The notes below the pieces were generated by a model that saw only the letters and a program-made list of their open reading frames with translations, did no database searches and had not been told where the DNA came from. A stretch of 35,961 bases of DNA from Candidatus Daviesbacteria bacterium (GTDB lineage: Bacteria; Patescibacteriota; Microgenomatia; Daviesbacterales; UBA10151), in assembly GCA_016183265.1 (NCBI GenBank), contig JACPEX010000020.1, forward strand, positions 1 through 35,961. Reading direction: 5' to 3'. Shown here piece after piece: positions 29,073-35,961 of this stretch. Both the position numbers and the translations under genes were made by a program. How positions within the stretch are numbered: the stretch's first letter is position 1; every line of letters begins with the position of its first letter.

Positions 29073-29790
29073 TATAAACTTCTTTAAAGTATTTTTTGAA
29101 AATACCAAAAGCTCCCTGGATTTCCTCTTTGGTAGGAGGCAAAACTCCTTCCAAGGGATTTTTAATACCCAGTTCTTTATATTTATAAAAGCCAAAAGTA
29201 TGAAAAGGTAAAATTTCTACTCTCTTAATATTTTTATATGCAGCAAAATGCTGTCCCCATTTTTCCAAGAATTCTTTTTGGTTGGTTAAACCAGGTACTA
29301 GAACATACCGCAGCCACATTGGTTTATTAATTTCTTCTAGGTACTTAGCAAACTGTAAAACCGGCTCATTTGAAGCATTGGTAACTTTTAAATGCCAAAC
29401 CGGGTCAATATGTTTTACATCCAATAAAACTAAATCAGTTACTGTCAAAAGCTTTTTAGTATCCTCATCAAAAATCGACCCATTAGTGTCTAAAGCCACA
29501 TTAAATCCAGTTTTTTTGGTTTTGGTAAATAAATCTATTAAAGCTTGTCTTTGTAGTAACGGTTCCCCGCCTGAAACAGTCAGTCCCCCTTTATCTTTAA
29601 AATAGGGCCGTTGTTTTTGTAAAAGCTCAATAATTTCATCTGAAGACATTTCCCTGCCGCCTGTTGCAGATTGTGTATCTGGGTTGTGGCAATAAAGACA
29701 GCGGAAATTACAGCCCTGTAAAAATACTACCAACCTGATTCCCGGCCCCTCATGGGTACCGAATGTTTCAATAGAATGGACTCGAAGCAT
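29065..29790 (-). CDS. pflA: Pyruvate formate-lyase activating enzyme
   Basis: Radical SAM enzyme that installs the glycyl radical on pyruvate formate-lyase under anoxic conditions. The ATG at 29790 gives 241 residues starting MLRVHSIETFGTHEGPGIR; an in-frame TTG at 29808 is rejected because it lies inside pflB and adds non-family residues. The 4Fe-4S ligands are CNFRCLYC (CxxxCxxC), followed by the SAM-binding GGEPLLQ and later DVKHIDP. It begins 4 nt after the pflB stop, so the two form the usual operon. Confidence 0.95.
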   Translation of the reverse strand: MLRVHSIETFGTHEGPGIRLVVFLQGCNFRCLYCHNPDTQSATGGREMSSDEIIELLQKQRPYFKDKGGLTVSGGEPLLQRQALIDLFTKTKKTGFNVALDTNGSIFDEDTKKLLTVTDLVLLDVKHIDPVWHLKVTNASNEPVLQFAKYLEEINKPMWLRYVLVPGLTNQKEFLEKWGQHFAAYKNIKRVEILPFHTFGFYKYKELGIKNPLEGVLPPTKEEIQGAFGIFKKYFKEVYIR

Positions 29791-29794
29791 AAAA

Positions 29795-31984
29795 TTACAT
29801 TGATTCAAAGAAAGTGCGGGCTAATACTTCCTGCTGGTGCTCGCGGGATAATTTCACAAAATTGACAGCATAACCGGAAACCCTAATAGTCAGTTGCGGA
29901 TATTCTTCCGGGTGTTCCATGGCTTTAAGCAAGGTTTCTTTATTTAAAACATTAACATTGAGGTGTTGGGCCCCTTTAGCAAAATATCCATCAATCAGAT
30001 TAACAAGATTTTCAATTTGATCTTCTTTGGTATTTCCCAAAGCCCGCGGGACAATGGAAAAAGTATTGGAAATCCCATCCCGGGCATTTTCATAATCTAT
30101 TTTGGCCACTGAATTTAAAGAAGCAATTGCCCCGTGGGTATCCCTGCCATGCATAGGATTTGCGCCTGGGGCAAAAGGCTCTTTGGCGCCTCTTCCGTCA
30201 GGGGTAGCCCCGGTTTTTTTACCATACATCACATTAGAAGTAATAGTTAAAATAGATAAAGTCGGGCTGGCATTGCGGTAAATATAATGTTTTCTTAACT
30301 CCTCCATAAACATATCGACTAAATCTTCAGCAATTTCATCTGCCTCATCATTATCATTACCATATTTAGGAAAATCCCCTTCTGTTGCAAAATCCTGGGT
30401 AATTCCTTTATCATCCCTTACAGGGGTAACTTTGGCATACTTGATAGCAGATAAAGAATCAGCCACCACTGACAAACCGGCAATCCCAAAAGCCATCAGC
30501 CTATCTACATCAGTATCTAAAAGGGCCATCTGCACCCGTTCATAATAATATTTATCATGCATGTAATGAATAATATTCATGCTGTCAACATAAACTTTTA
30601 CTACCTGGGCCATGGCTTTTTTAAACTCCTTCATAACCTCATTAAAATCCAAAACCCCCTTACCCAAAGGTTTTATCCCTTCCACCAAAGTAATTCCGGT
30701 ATTTTCATCCCGGCCTTCATTTAAAGCCAAAAGCAAGGTTTTCCCTAAATTGCAGCGGGCCCCGAAAAATTGCATTTGCGAGCCATTTTTTAATTGGGAC
30801 ACACAACAGGAAATAGCATAATCATCACAATCAGATAAAGGCCTCATCAAATCATCATTTTCATATTGGATGGCTGAAGTATCAATGGAAACTTGGGTAG
30901 CAAATTTTTTGAAGTTTTCCGGCAAACTAGCCGACCAAAGTACGGTTAAATTTGGTTCAGGGCCCGGGCCTAAATTATATAAAGATTGTAAAAATCGGTA
31001 AGTAGTTTTAGTAACTTTATGCCTGCCATCCAAAAACATTCCGGCTAAGCTTTCAGTCAACCAAGTTGGATCCCCAGCAAAAACAGTATCATATTCTTTC
31101 ATCCTAAGCTGCCTAACCAGCCTTAATTTGATAATAAACTGGTCAACTAATTCCTGAGCTGCTTTTTCGGTTAACTTGCCATTTTTAATATCTTTCTCTA
31201 TATAGATATCAAAAAAACCGGCAGTGGCACCCAAACTCATGGCTGCCCCGTCTTGTTCTTTTAAAGCAGCCAGGTAGGCAAAATAAGTCCACTGGATAGC
31301 TTCTTTAGCGGAAGTTGCTGGTTTGGAAATATCAAAACCATATTCTTGGGCCATTTCTAAAATCTTCTCCAAAGCCGTAATCTGGTCACTGATTTCTTCC
31401 CGCTCCCGGATTAAAACATCCTTAAATTCACCTAATTTTTGGTCCAAATCCTTTTGTTTTTCTTCAATTAGCCGGTCAATTCCGTAAAGGGCTACCCGGC
31501 GGTAATCTCCAATAATCCTGCCCCTAGCATAGTTATCCGGCAAACCAGTAATTACCCCTGAAGAGCGGTATTTTCTAATTTCTTCGGGGTAAACATCAAA
31601 AATAGCATCATTGTGGCTTTTGCGGTATTTAGTAAAAATCTCTTTTACTTTTGGGCTTAAGGTAAATCCATAATCCTCACAGGCTTGCCCAACAACCTGA
31701 ATCCCCCCAAAAGGCTTTATAGCCCGCTTTAATGGCTCATCAGTTTGCAAACCGACAATTATTTCCGAATCTTTTTTAATAAACCCCGGTTTGTGGGAAG
31801 TTACAGTAGAAATGGTTTCAGTATCAATATCCAAAACACCACCGGCTTTAAATTCTTTTTTCAAAAGTTCTTTGCAGTGTTCCCATAATTTTTGGGTTTT
31901 TTCAGAAGGGCCTTGAAGAAACTCCGGGCCGCCTTCATAAGGGATTAGGTTAGAAAACAAAAAATCCCTGACATCAATTTGCAT
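29795..31984 (-). CDS. pflB: Pyruvate formate-lyase (formate C-acetyltransferase)
   Basis: 729 residues, slightly shorter than E. coli PflB. It converts pyruvate and CoA to acetyl-CoA and formate without NADH. The active-site pair Cys-Cys is in [10 protein letters not shown] and the radical glycine is in [15 protein letters not shown] near the C-terminus. The body matches PFL rather than glycerol dehydratase, for example [15 protein letters not shown] and [12 protein letters not shown] minus-strand TATAAT (31997-31992) ends 7 nt before the ATG. Its presence with pflA indicates fermentative growth by an obligate or facultative anaerobe. Confidence 0.97.
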   Translation of the reverse strand: MQIDVRDFLFSNLIPYEGGPEFLQGPSEKTQKLWEHCKELLKKEFKAGGVLDIDTETISTVTSHKPGFIKKDSEIIVGLQTDEPLKRAIKPFGGIQVVGQACEDYGFTLSPKVKEIFTKYRKSHNDAIFDVYPEEIRKYRSSGVITGLPDNYARGRIIGDYRRVALYGIDRLIEEKQKDLDQKLGEFKDVLIREREEISDQITALEKILEMAQEYGFDISKPATSAKEAIQWTYFAYLAALKEQDGAAMSLGATAGFFDIYIEKDIKNGKLTEKAAQELVDQFIIKLRLVRQLRMKEYDTVFAGDPTWLTESLAGMFLDGRHKVTKTTYRFLQSLYNLGPGPEPNLTVLWSASLPENFKKFATQVSIDTSAIQYENDDLMRPLSDCDDYAISCCVSQLKNGSQMQFFGARCNLGKTLLLALNEGRDENTGITLVEGIKPLGKGVLDFNEVMKEFKKAMAQVVKVYVDSMNIIHYMHDKYYYERVQMALLDTDVDRLMAFGIAGLSVVADSLSAIKYAKVTPVRDDKGITQDFATEGDFPKYGNDNDEADEIAEDLVDMFMEELRKHYIYRNASPTLSILTITSNVMYGKKTGATPDGRGAKEPFAPGANPMHGRDTHGAIASLNSVAKIDYENARDGISNTFSIVPRALGNTKEDQIENLVNLIDGYFAKGAQHLNVNVLNKETLLKAMEHPEEYPQLTIRVSGYAVNFVKLSREHQQEVLARTFFESM

Positions 31985-31991
31985 AAAATAA

Positions 31992-31997
31992 ATTATA
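31992..31997 (-). promoter_or_regulatory. -10 element of the pflB-pflA operon
   Basis: A perfect minus-strand TATAAT ending 7 nt before the ATG at 31984. No strong -35 is visible, so activation by a factor is possible. Confidence 0.5.
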
Positions 31998-32026
31998 CAC
32001 TAATTTTATTATTACATCGTACCCAA

Positions 32027-32063
32027 TTCCACCTGGGGGGTGGATTTGTAGCTGCACCTAGGG
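32027..32063 (+). repeat. Family-2 palindromic element, copy 3
   Basis: TTCCACCTGGGGGGTGG (32027-32043), 11 nt, CACCTAGGG (32055-32063). Identical in both conserved blocks and their spacing to the copy inside uvrB. It is intergenic, between divergent pflB and the gene at 32212. Confidence 0.8.
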
Positions 32064-32176
32064 ATTCTGAAGTTATTTTCGCCTTCTGAGCTTCAATTCA
32101 TGAGCTATCACTGGAATTCTTTTAAGAAATATTAGATAAAAGCTCAAGATAGATTATCTGTATCAAACAGTATTAT

Positions 32177-32205
32177 TTGATTTATAGGCTGCTTTATGAT
32201 ATAAA
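32177..32205 (+). promoter_or_regulatory. Promoter of the gene at 32212
   Basis: TTGATT (32177-32182), 17 bp, TATAAA (32200-32205). The GTG start lies 6 nt after the -10, so transcription probably begins at or next to the start codon. Confidence 0.6.
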
Positions 32206-32211
32206 TCCTCC

Positions 32212-33009
32212 GTGATCGAAAGAAGCATTGTTCGAAAAGTCGAGGAAGCGAAAACCCAAGGATGGCGTCAGTTGTTTTTATCAAGGTTTCTAGAAACCAG
32301 CTTTAGGCTGGCAAAAGCATGCGGTTTAACTGATATTGTAGAAGAAACTACCGACATGCTATTAACTAAAGAGGGAAAAAATTGGTCTGAGCAAATGGAA
32401 AGATTAATTGGCTTTGGGTTTCATTCAGAATTAGGTATGGATGAGGATGAATACCGAGCAACCATACCTGCATTTCAACCTCAGCCTCCAAGATATAAAG
32501 GGCGTTTTGATGTTCCTCTTTTAATTGATCCAAGAGTATCTTTACAAAGACAACTAGATCTTCATAAAGTTATAGTCAATCCTCAAATTACCGAAGCAGA
32601 TTTGACTCGTCTGTCCCTAAAAGAATCAACAAAACCACATATACCGAAAGAGCCGTATCAGCTTTGGATCAAAGCCGATCTAAGAACCTTTAAAGAAGCG
32701 TATAGGTCAAATGACCTGAAGCTAAGGAATGTCCAAGAATTTACTTACGATGAACGGGGGTTAACAGCCATAGAAGGTCTAGCAATATTAAGGGAAGTGC
32801 CAAATATCCTCTATAATGGATTCCCTAATTTAGATCAAGATGGAATGTATTTACTGGACTCAGGTGTTGGAGAAAATAAAGCATTAACTCTAAAACCGCT
32901 TGGTCATACTCGCCTTCCCGGTCAAGTTGCTGCTCTTACAATTAATTATGCAAGTGAGCACACTTGTAGTTACAACCTAATAAGCTGCGCTAAGTTACCC
33001 AAAAGATAA
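32212..33009 (+). CDS. DUF5701-like protein, unknown function
   Basis: 265 residues from a GTG start (MIERSIVRKV). The centre has MDEDEYRATIPAFQPQP, then FDVPLLIDPRVSLQRQLDL, YQLWIKADLRTF and RGLTAIEGLAILREVPNIL, which from memory resembles the DUF5701 family known mainly from actinobacteria. No catalytic motif, signal peptide or membrane segment is seen. It may have been acquired horizontally, but its base use is not clearly different from its neighbours. The GTG is supported by a -10 only 6 nt upstream, so it is probably a leaderless gene. Confidence 0.6.
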   Translation: MIERSIVRKVEEAKTQGWRQLFLSRFLETSFRLAKACGLTDIVEETTDMLLTKEGKNWSEQMERLIGFGFHSELGMDEDEYRATIPAFQPQPPRYKGRFDVPLLIDPRVSLQRQLDLHKVIVNPQITEADLTRLSLKESTKPHIPKEPYQLWIKADLRTFKEAYRSNDLKLRNVQEFTYDERGLTAIEGLAILREVPNILYNGFPNLDQDGMYLLDSGVGENKALTLKPLGHTRLPGQVAALTINYASEHTCSYNLISCAKLPKR

Positions 33010-33060
33010 ATGGTCGTTTGACCAATATTCTGATTTTGTTGATTTTGTTGAGATTACTTT

Positions 33061-33090
33061 TTGGCAAATTACCACCGATTGGTTTAAAAT
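33061..33090 (+). promoter_or_regulatory. Promoter of the metalloprotease gene
   Basis: TTGGCA (33061-33066), 18 bp, TAAAAT (33085-33090). The ATG at 33097 is 6 nt after the -10. Confidence 0.6.
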
Positions 33091-33096
33091 TAGCAT

Positions 33097-34044
33097 ATGA
33101 GAAGGTTTAAAAGCTATTGGGGTTTTAGGACGCTGGCTAAAGTCTTACCAATCCTGGTCATACTGGCGATCTATGTCAATTTAAACCAGATTGTCCCCTT
33201 TTTTCAGGCCAAGTTTACCCAGTATTTCACCTATTCAACTTGTGATAAACCAACCCCTTATAAAATCGGCATAGTTGATCCCCGCTTTGGCGTCACGAAA
33301 AAAGAATTCCTGTCTGACACCAAACAAGCAGTTAAAATCTGGAACCAAGCCCAAGGCAAAGAATTATTTACCTATGAGGATTCCGGCAAAACTCTTTTAA
33401 CAGTTAATTTAATCTTTGACCAAAGGGCTGCCTTGAGTAACCGGATTAATAATTTAGGAGGCCAGGTCACAAAACAGAAGCAATCACTTCAATCTAATAT
33501 TGACTCTTACCGTCAGCAAGCGGCTGATTTTGAAAAAAAATTAGCTGATTTTAATACTGAAGTAGATGCTTTAAACCGGCAAATCAAGACTTGGAACCAA
33601 AAAGGCGGGGCGCCCCCTGAGGAATATGACAAATTAGTTCAAACTCAAAATGACCTAAAAAAAGAACAGGAATCCTTGCAAGCTGAAGCCGATAATTTAA
33701 ACCGGATTGCCAAGGATTTGAATTTAACCACCCAAAACTACAATGTAGAAGTGGATAAACTTAATAATACTATTTCTAGCTTTAACCAAGCTTTAACTCA
33801 AAAACCGGAAGAAGGTTTGTATGATCCCAATACTAATACTATCAGTATTTACCTTAGTGATGACCACGATGAGTTAATACATACTTTGGCCCATGAATTC
33901 GGCCATACGTTAGGCATCAAGCATAATTCAAATCAAAAATCTATAATGTATCCTTTTTCCACCCAAACCATTACTCTTTCTGCTGATGACCTAAGTTCCC
34001 TTAAAGCTATCTGCTCTGTCAGATACTTTAGTATAATGATTTAA
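33097..34044 (+). CDS. Membrane-anchored matrixin-like zinc metalloprotease
   Basis: 315 residues. It has an N-terminal membrane anchor (VLPILVILAIYVNLNQIVPF), a domain with FGVTKKEFLSDTKQAVKIWN (typical of matrixin/M10-like proteases), a long central coiled coil (about residues 110-235, rich in Asn, Gln and Lys) and a C-terminal catalytic part. The zinc site is HEFGHTLGIKH (His266, Glu267, His270, His276), with the Met-turn in SIMYPF (Met284), all as in metzincins. The coiled coil splits the protease domain, an unusual insertion that may control access or form an oligomer. Its stop and the MFS start overlap (TAATG). Confidence 0.9.
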   Translation: MRRFKSYWGFRTLAKVLPILVILAIYVNLNQIVPFFQAKFTQYFTYSTCDKPTPYKIGIVDPRFGVTKKEFLSDTKQAVKIWNQAQGKELFTYEDSGKTLLTVNLIFDQRAALSNRINNLGGQVTKQKQSLQSNIDSYRQQAADFEKKLADFNTEVDALNRQIKTWNQKGGAPPEEYDKLVQTQNDLKKEQESLQAEADNLNRIAKDLNLTTQNYNVEVDKLNNTISSFNQALTQKPEEGLYDPNTNTISIYLSDDHDELIHTLAHEFGHTLGIKHNSNQKSIMYPFSTQTITLSADDLSSLKAICSVRYFSIMI

Positions 34045-35252
34045 TGCTTAAAAAAGTTTTTGCGGTTTTCCCTGCTTTGCAAGGTAGAAATTACCGGCTC
34101 TATTTTATTGGCCAGCTCATTTCCATGACCGGCACCTGGCTGCAGGTCGTGGCCCAGGGCTGGCTGGTTTTAAAATTAACCAATTCAGCTTTTCTCATTG
34201 GGCTGGTGGCTGCAGTGGCAGCTTTGCCTACCCTGTTTTTCTCCCTGTTTGGCGGAGTGGTGGTAGACCGTTTTCCCAAAAGGAAAATTCTGATTTTTAC
34301 CCAGGGCTCATCCATGGTTTTAGCTTTTATTTTAGGACTACTCGCTATTTTTAATATCATTACTTTATGGGAAATTATGCTGTTGGCATTTTTGCTGGGG
34401 CTGGTAACAGCCCTGGATGCCCCGGCCAGACAAGCATTTGCGGTGGAAATGGTGGGCAAGCAAGATTTGCATTCTGCTATCTCTTTAAATGCCGGCATTT
34501 TTAACGGAGCCAGGGTAATCGGACCAAGTATTGCCGGTTTTTTAATCGCCATAGTCGGGGTAGGCGGGGCTTTTATTATTAACGGCCTAAGCTATATTGC
34601 AGTCATTATTGCCCTACTGCTTATGAAGGTGGGCTCTGTGACTTATCAAACCCATCCCAATCCCCTGTTGGCTATCAAAGAAGGCATTAGTTATTCATTA
34701 AAACACCCGATTATCCGGTTATTTCTAATCTTTACTGCTGTTTCTTCTGTATTCGGCTGGTCTTATACTACCATCATGCCGTATATTGCCGAGCATACAT
34801 TCGGGCTGGATGCGGCCGGATTAGGCTATTTATATGCGGCATCCGGAATCGGGGCGCTGGCAGCCACTTTTGTTGTTTCAGGATTTGCCAAGAAAGTAAA
34901 TTCTTTGGTTTTTATTGTAGGTGGGAATACTTTGTTTGCCCTGGGGGCAATTTTATTCAGTTTAACCTCAAATTTTTATCCTGCTTTAGTATTTTTATTT
35001 ATATCTGGCTTCGGTTTGCTTTTGCAGTTTGCCATGATGAATACGGTTATCCAGTCAGTGGTTGAAGATAAATACAGGGGCAGGGTTTTGAGCATTTATA
35101 CCCTGATGTTTTTTGGATTTGCCCCCTTGGGAAATTTGCAGATTGGGTTTTTTGCTGAGCATTTCGGCACCAGCTTTGCTATTCAATTGGGGGCAATTAT
35201 TACGTTCCTTTTTGGAGTATTAGTCTATCTAAACAGGCGCGCCTTGGGATAG
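34044..35252 (+). CDS. MFS exporter (EntS/MFS_3-like)
   Basis: 402 residues with about twelve membrane segments. The start FPALQGRNYRLYFIGQLISM and TGTWLQVVAQGWLVLKLTNS matches the MFS_3/EntS-like exporters; the loop between helices 2 and 3 has GGVVVDRFPKRKIL, the MFS motif A equivalent, and VTALDAPARQAFAVEMV is another family hallmark. It probably exports a small compound by proton antiport, substrate unknown. It is coupled to the metalloprotease gene by TAATG; a functional link between them is not obvious. Confidence 0.92.
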   Translation: MLKKVFAVFPALQGRNYRLYFIGQLISMTGTWLQVVAQGWLVLKLTNSAFLIGLVAAVAALPTLFFSLFGGVVVDRFPKRKILIFTQGSSMVLAFILGLLAIFNIITLWEIMLLAFLLGLVTALDAPARQAFAVEMVGKQDLHSAISLNAGIFNGARVIGPSIAGFLIAIVGVGGAFIINGLSYIAVIIALLLMKVGSVTYQTHPNPLLAIKEGISYSLKHPIIRLFLIFTAVSSVFGWSYTTIMPYIAEHTFGLDAAGLGYLYAASGIGALAATFVVSGFAKKVNSLVFIVGGNTLFALGAILFSLTSNFYPALVFLFISGFGLLLQFAMMNTVIQSVVEDKYRGRVLSIYTLMFFGFAPLGNLQIGFFAEHFGTSFAIQLGAIITFLFGVLVYLNRRALG

Positions 35253-35317
35253 CTCGAACCGAGGATTAGGTCGCTAAAAAGCTCTAAAGATACTTATTTA
35301 ATATTCTATATCTCTTT

Positions 35318-35394
35318 TGGTACCGCGTACGGGAGTCGAACCCGTGATTTCCGGGATGAAAGCCCGATGTCCTAGGCCACTAGACGAACGCGGC
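35318..35394 (-). tRNA. tRNA-Glu (anticodon TTC), CCA encoded
   Basis: On the minus strand a full cloverleaf: acceptor GCCGCGT/ACGCGGT, anticodon stem TCGGG/CCCGG with loop CTTTCAT giving TTC, T arm ACGGG-TTCGACT-CCCGT, and discriminator A at 35321. The following CCA (35320-35318) is encoded, unlike in the tRNA-Lys of this window. Confidence 0.95.
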
Positions 35395-35462
35395 AAATCT
35401 TAATGATTATACCAAGAAATTAGCTTCTATCTCAAGACAACAAACAAAATCTATGGAGAAAA

Positions 35463-35660
35463 TTAGGAATGGCCAGTAATATCAATTACATCTTGACCTC
35501 TTAGCCTGTTCAATCCAACAGCATCAAAGCTGGCTAAGTCTTCTGGTTTAATATCATCCAAATATTTGGGGTCTGCTCCGGGAAAAATATTGCTCAAATC
35601 AGACAATAAAGGAGGTCTTTTTATTATTGGCTCTATCTCTCCTGACTTTCTTTCGTTCAT
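35463..35660 (-). CDS. Small acidic orphan protein
   Basis: 65 residues (starts MNERKSGEIEPIIKRPPLLS), with no signal peptide or membrane segment; Pro- and Asp-rich, for example FPGADPKYLDDIKPEDLASF. No family is recognised. It lies alone between tRNA-Glu and the Nudix fragment on the same strand. Its length and reading frame make it plausible but not certain. Confidence 0.5.
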   Translation of the reverse strand: MNERKSGEIEPIIKRPPLLSDLSNIFPGADPKYLDDIKPEDLASFDAVGLNRLRGQDVIDITGHS

Positions 35661-35738
35661 AATTTTTAAGACTATTTTTTTATATCAATTCTTGCAAAGA
35701 ACGTCAATAATCAATTTAAAAGCGCTTAGCTCGCAAGC

Positions 35739-35961
35739 TTAGCTTATGTACCTATGTGCTTTTAACCAGGGGAAGATTGTCCTTTGGGCAATTACTGTAA
35801 TGTGTTTTTTATCAGACTTAGTATCAAACCAGCCTATTTCTGCTATTTCAGAAGAGGGCTTGGGGGATCCAATTAAATTCCCCTCAAAAACCTTAATGGC
35901 AACTACCCCTCCGCCATGCGCTACATCTTCAAACTGCGTTAAAAATTTAAGAGAAGATTCC
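35739..35961 (-). CDS. Nudix hydrolase, C-terminal fragment (cut by window edge)
   Basis: The last 74 codons of a gene that begins beyond the right edge. The visible part reads in frame as VAHGGGVVAIKVFEGNLIGS, then PKPSSEIAEIGWFDT and a final helix (TIFPWLKAHRYIS) before TAA. The Ei-E-x-x-W-F segment is the typical end of a Nudix fold, where the strand after the Nudix box meets the last helix. The Nudix box itself lies outside the window, so the assignment rests on this tail only. Confidence 0.6.
   Translation of the reverse strand, partial: ESSLKFLTQFEDVAHGGGVVAIKVFEGNLIGSPKPSSEIAEIGWFDTKSDKKHITVIAQRTIFPWLKAHRYIS

Noticed and set aside
33011-33024. TGGTC-GTTT-GACCA hairpin after the DUF5701-like gene as an intrinsic terminator
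   Set aside because: The stem is only 5 bp and is followed by a mixed GATTTTGTT repeat instead of a T-run; too weak to call.
35701-35745. Repeated GCTTAGCT near the right end as an attachment site
   Set aside because: Two short overlapping copies without an integrase or matching tRNA end; no support for integration.

Overview
The window reads as a compact, AT-rich bacterial chromosome segment, most likely from a Patescibacteria/CPR lineage and perhaps Microgenomates. That placement is inferred from gene style, not from a marker-gene tree. The clues are short intergenic gaps, four convergent gene pairs overlapping at their 3' ends, many start codons shared with upstream stops (ATGA, TAATG), few Shine-Dalgarno sites, small membrane-anchored or secreted orphan proteins, a CvpA-CAP fusion, and a C-terminally short RsmI.

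Layout. 1-6.2 kb: a HAD hydrolase cut by the left edge, uvrA, a lipoprotein, an orphan gene and uvrB. 6.2-9.7 kb (minus strand): a HAD-like phosphatase, then a receiver-only response regulator, a GAF histidine kinase and a P-loop NTPase, the last two translationally coupled. 9.7-12.2 kb (plus): a candidate 53-codon small ORF, lexA, dedA and rsmI. 12.1-15.6 kb (minus): a packed four-gene run of CvpA-CAP protein, thermonuclease, DUF192 protein and a degenerate PEP-synthase-like protein. 15.7-18.8 kb: tRNA-Lys, a GNAT acetyltransferase remnant, two secreted proteins (one leucine-rich) and two anchored proteins. 18.8-29.1 kb: a histidine kinase and an OmpR-type regulator facing each other, then mostly envelope genes: a GlsB/YeaQ-like protein, a GH18-GH19 wall hydrolase, a D,D-carboxypeptidase, a REP-associated tyrosine transposase (RAYT), a class A penicillin-binding protein, a sortase, an LPETG surface protein, a CAP protein and a DUF2267 protein. 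29.1-32 kb (minus): pyruvate formate-lyase and its activase, pointing to fermentative metabolism. 32.2-35.3 kb: a DUF5701-like protein, a matrixin-like metalloprotease and an MFS exporter. The right end holds tRNA-Glu, a small orphan gene and the C-terminal part of a Nudix hydrolase.

The most unusual content is a set of dispersed palindromic elements. Family 1 (stem AGCCTCATAAGG, loop GGACG) flanks the RAYT gene as 39-bp near-identical direct repeats. It occurs twice more, once inside the PEP-synthase-like coding sequence, and each intergenic copy supplies the TAG stop codon of the gene before it. Family 2 (TTCCACCTGGGGGGTGG, 11 nt, CACCT) has three copies, one of them in frame inside what looks like an extra loop of UvrB. 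A second theme is promoter layout: many genes carry a sigma70-like -10 hexamer ending only about 6-13 nt before the start codon, implying leaderless or near-leaderless mRNAs. A third is the envelope cluster beside an OmpR-type regulator, with 11-bp-phased TTAC sites upstream of the regulator and of the wall hydrolase.
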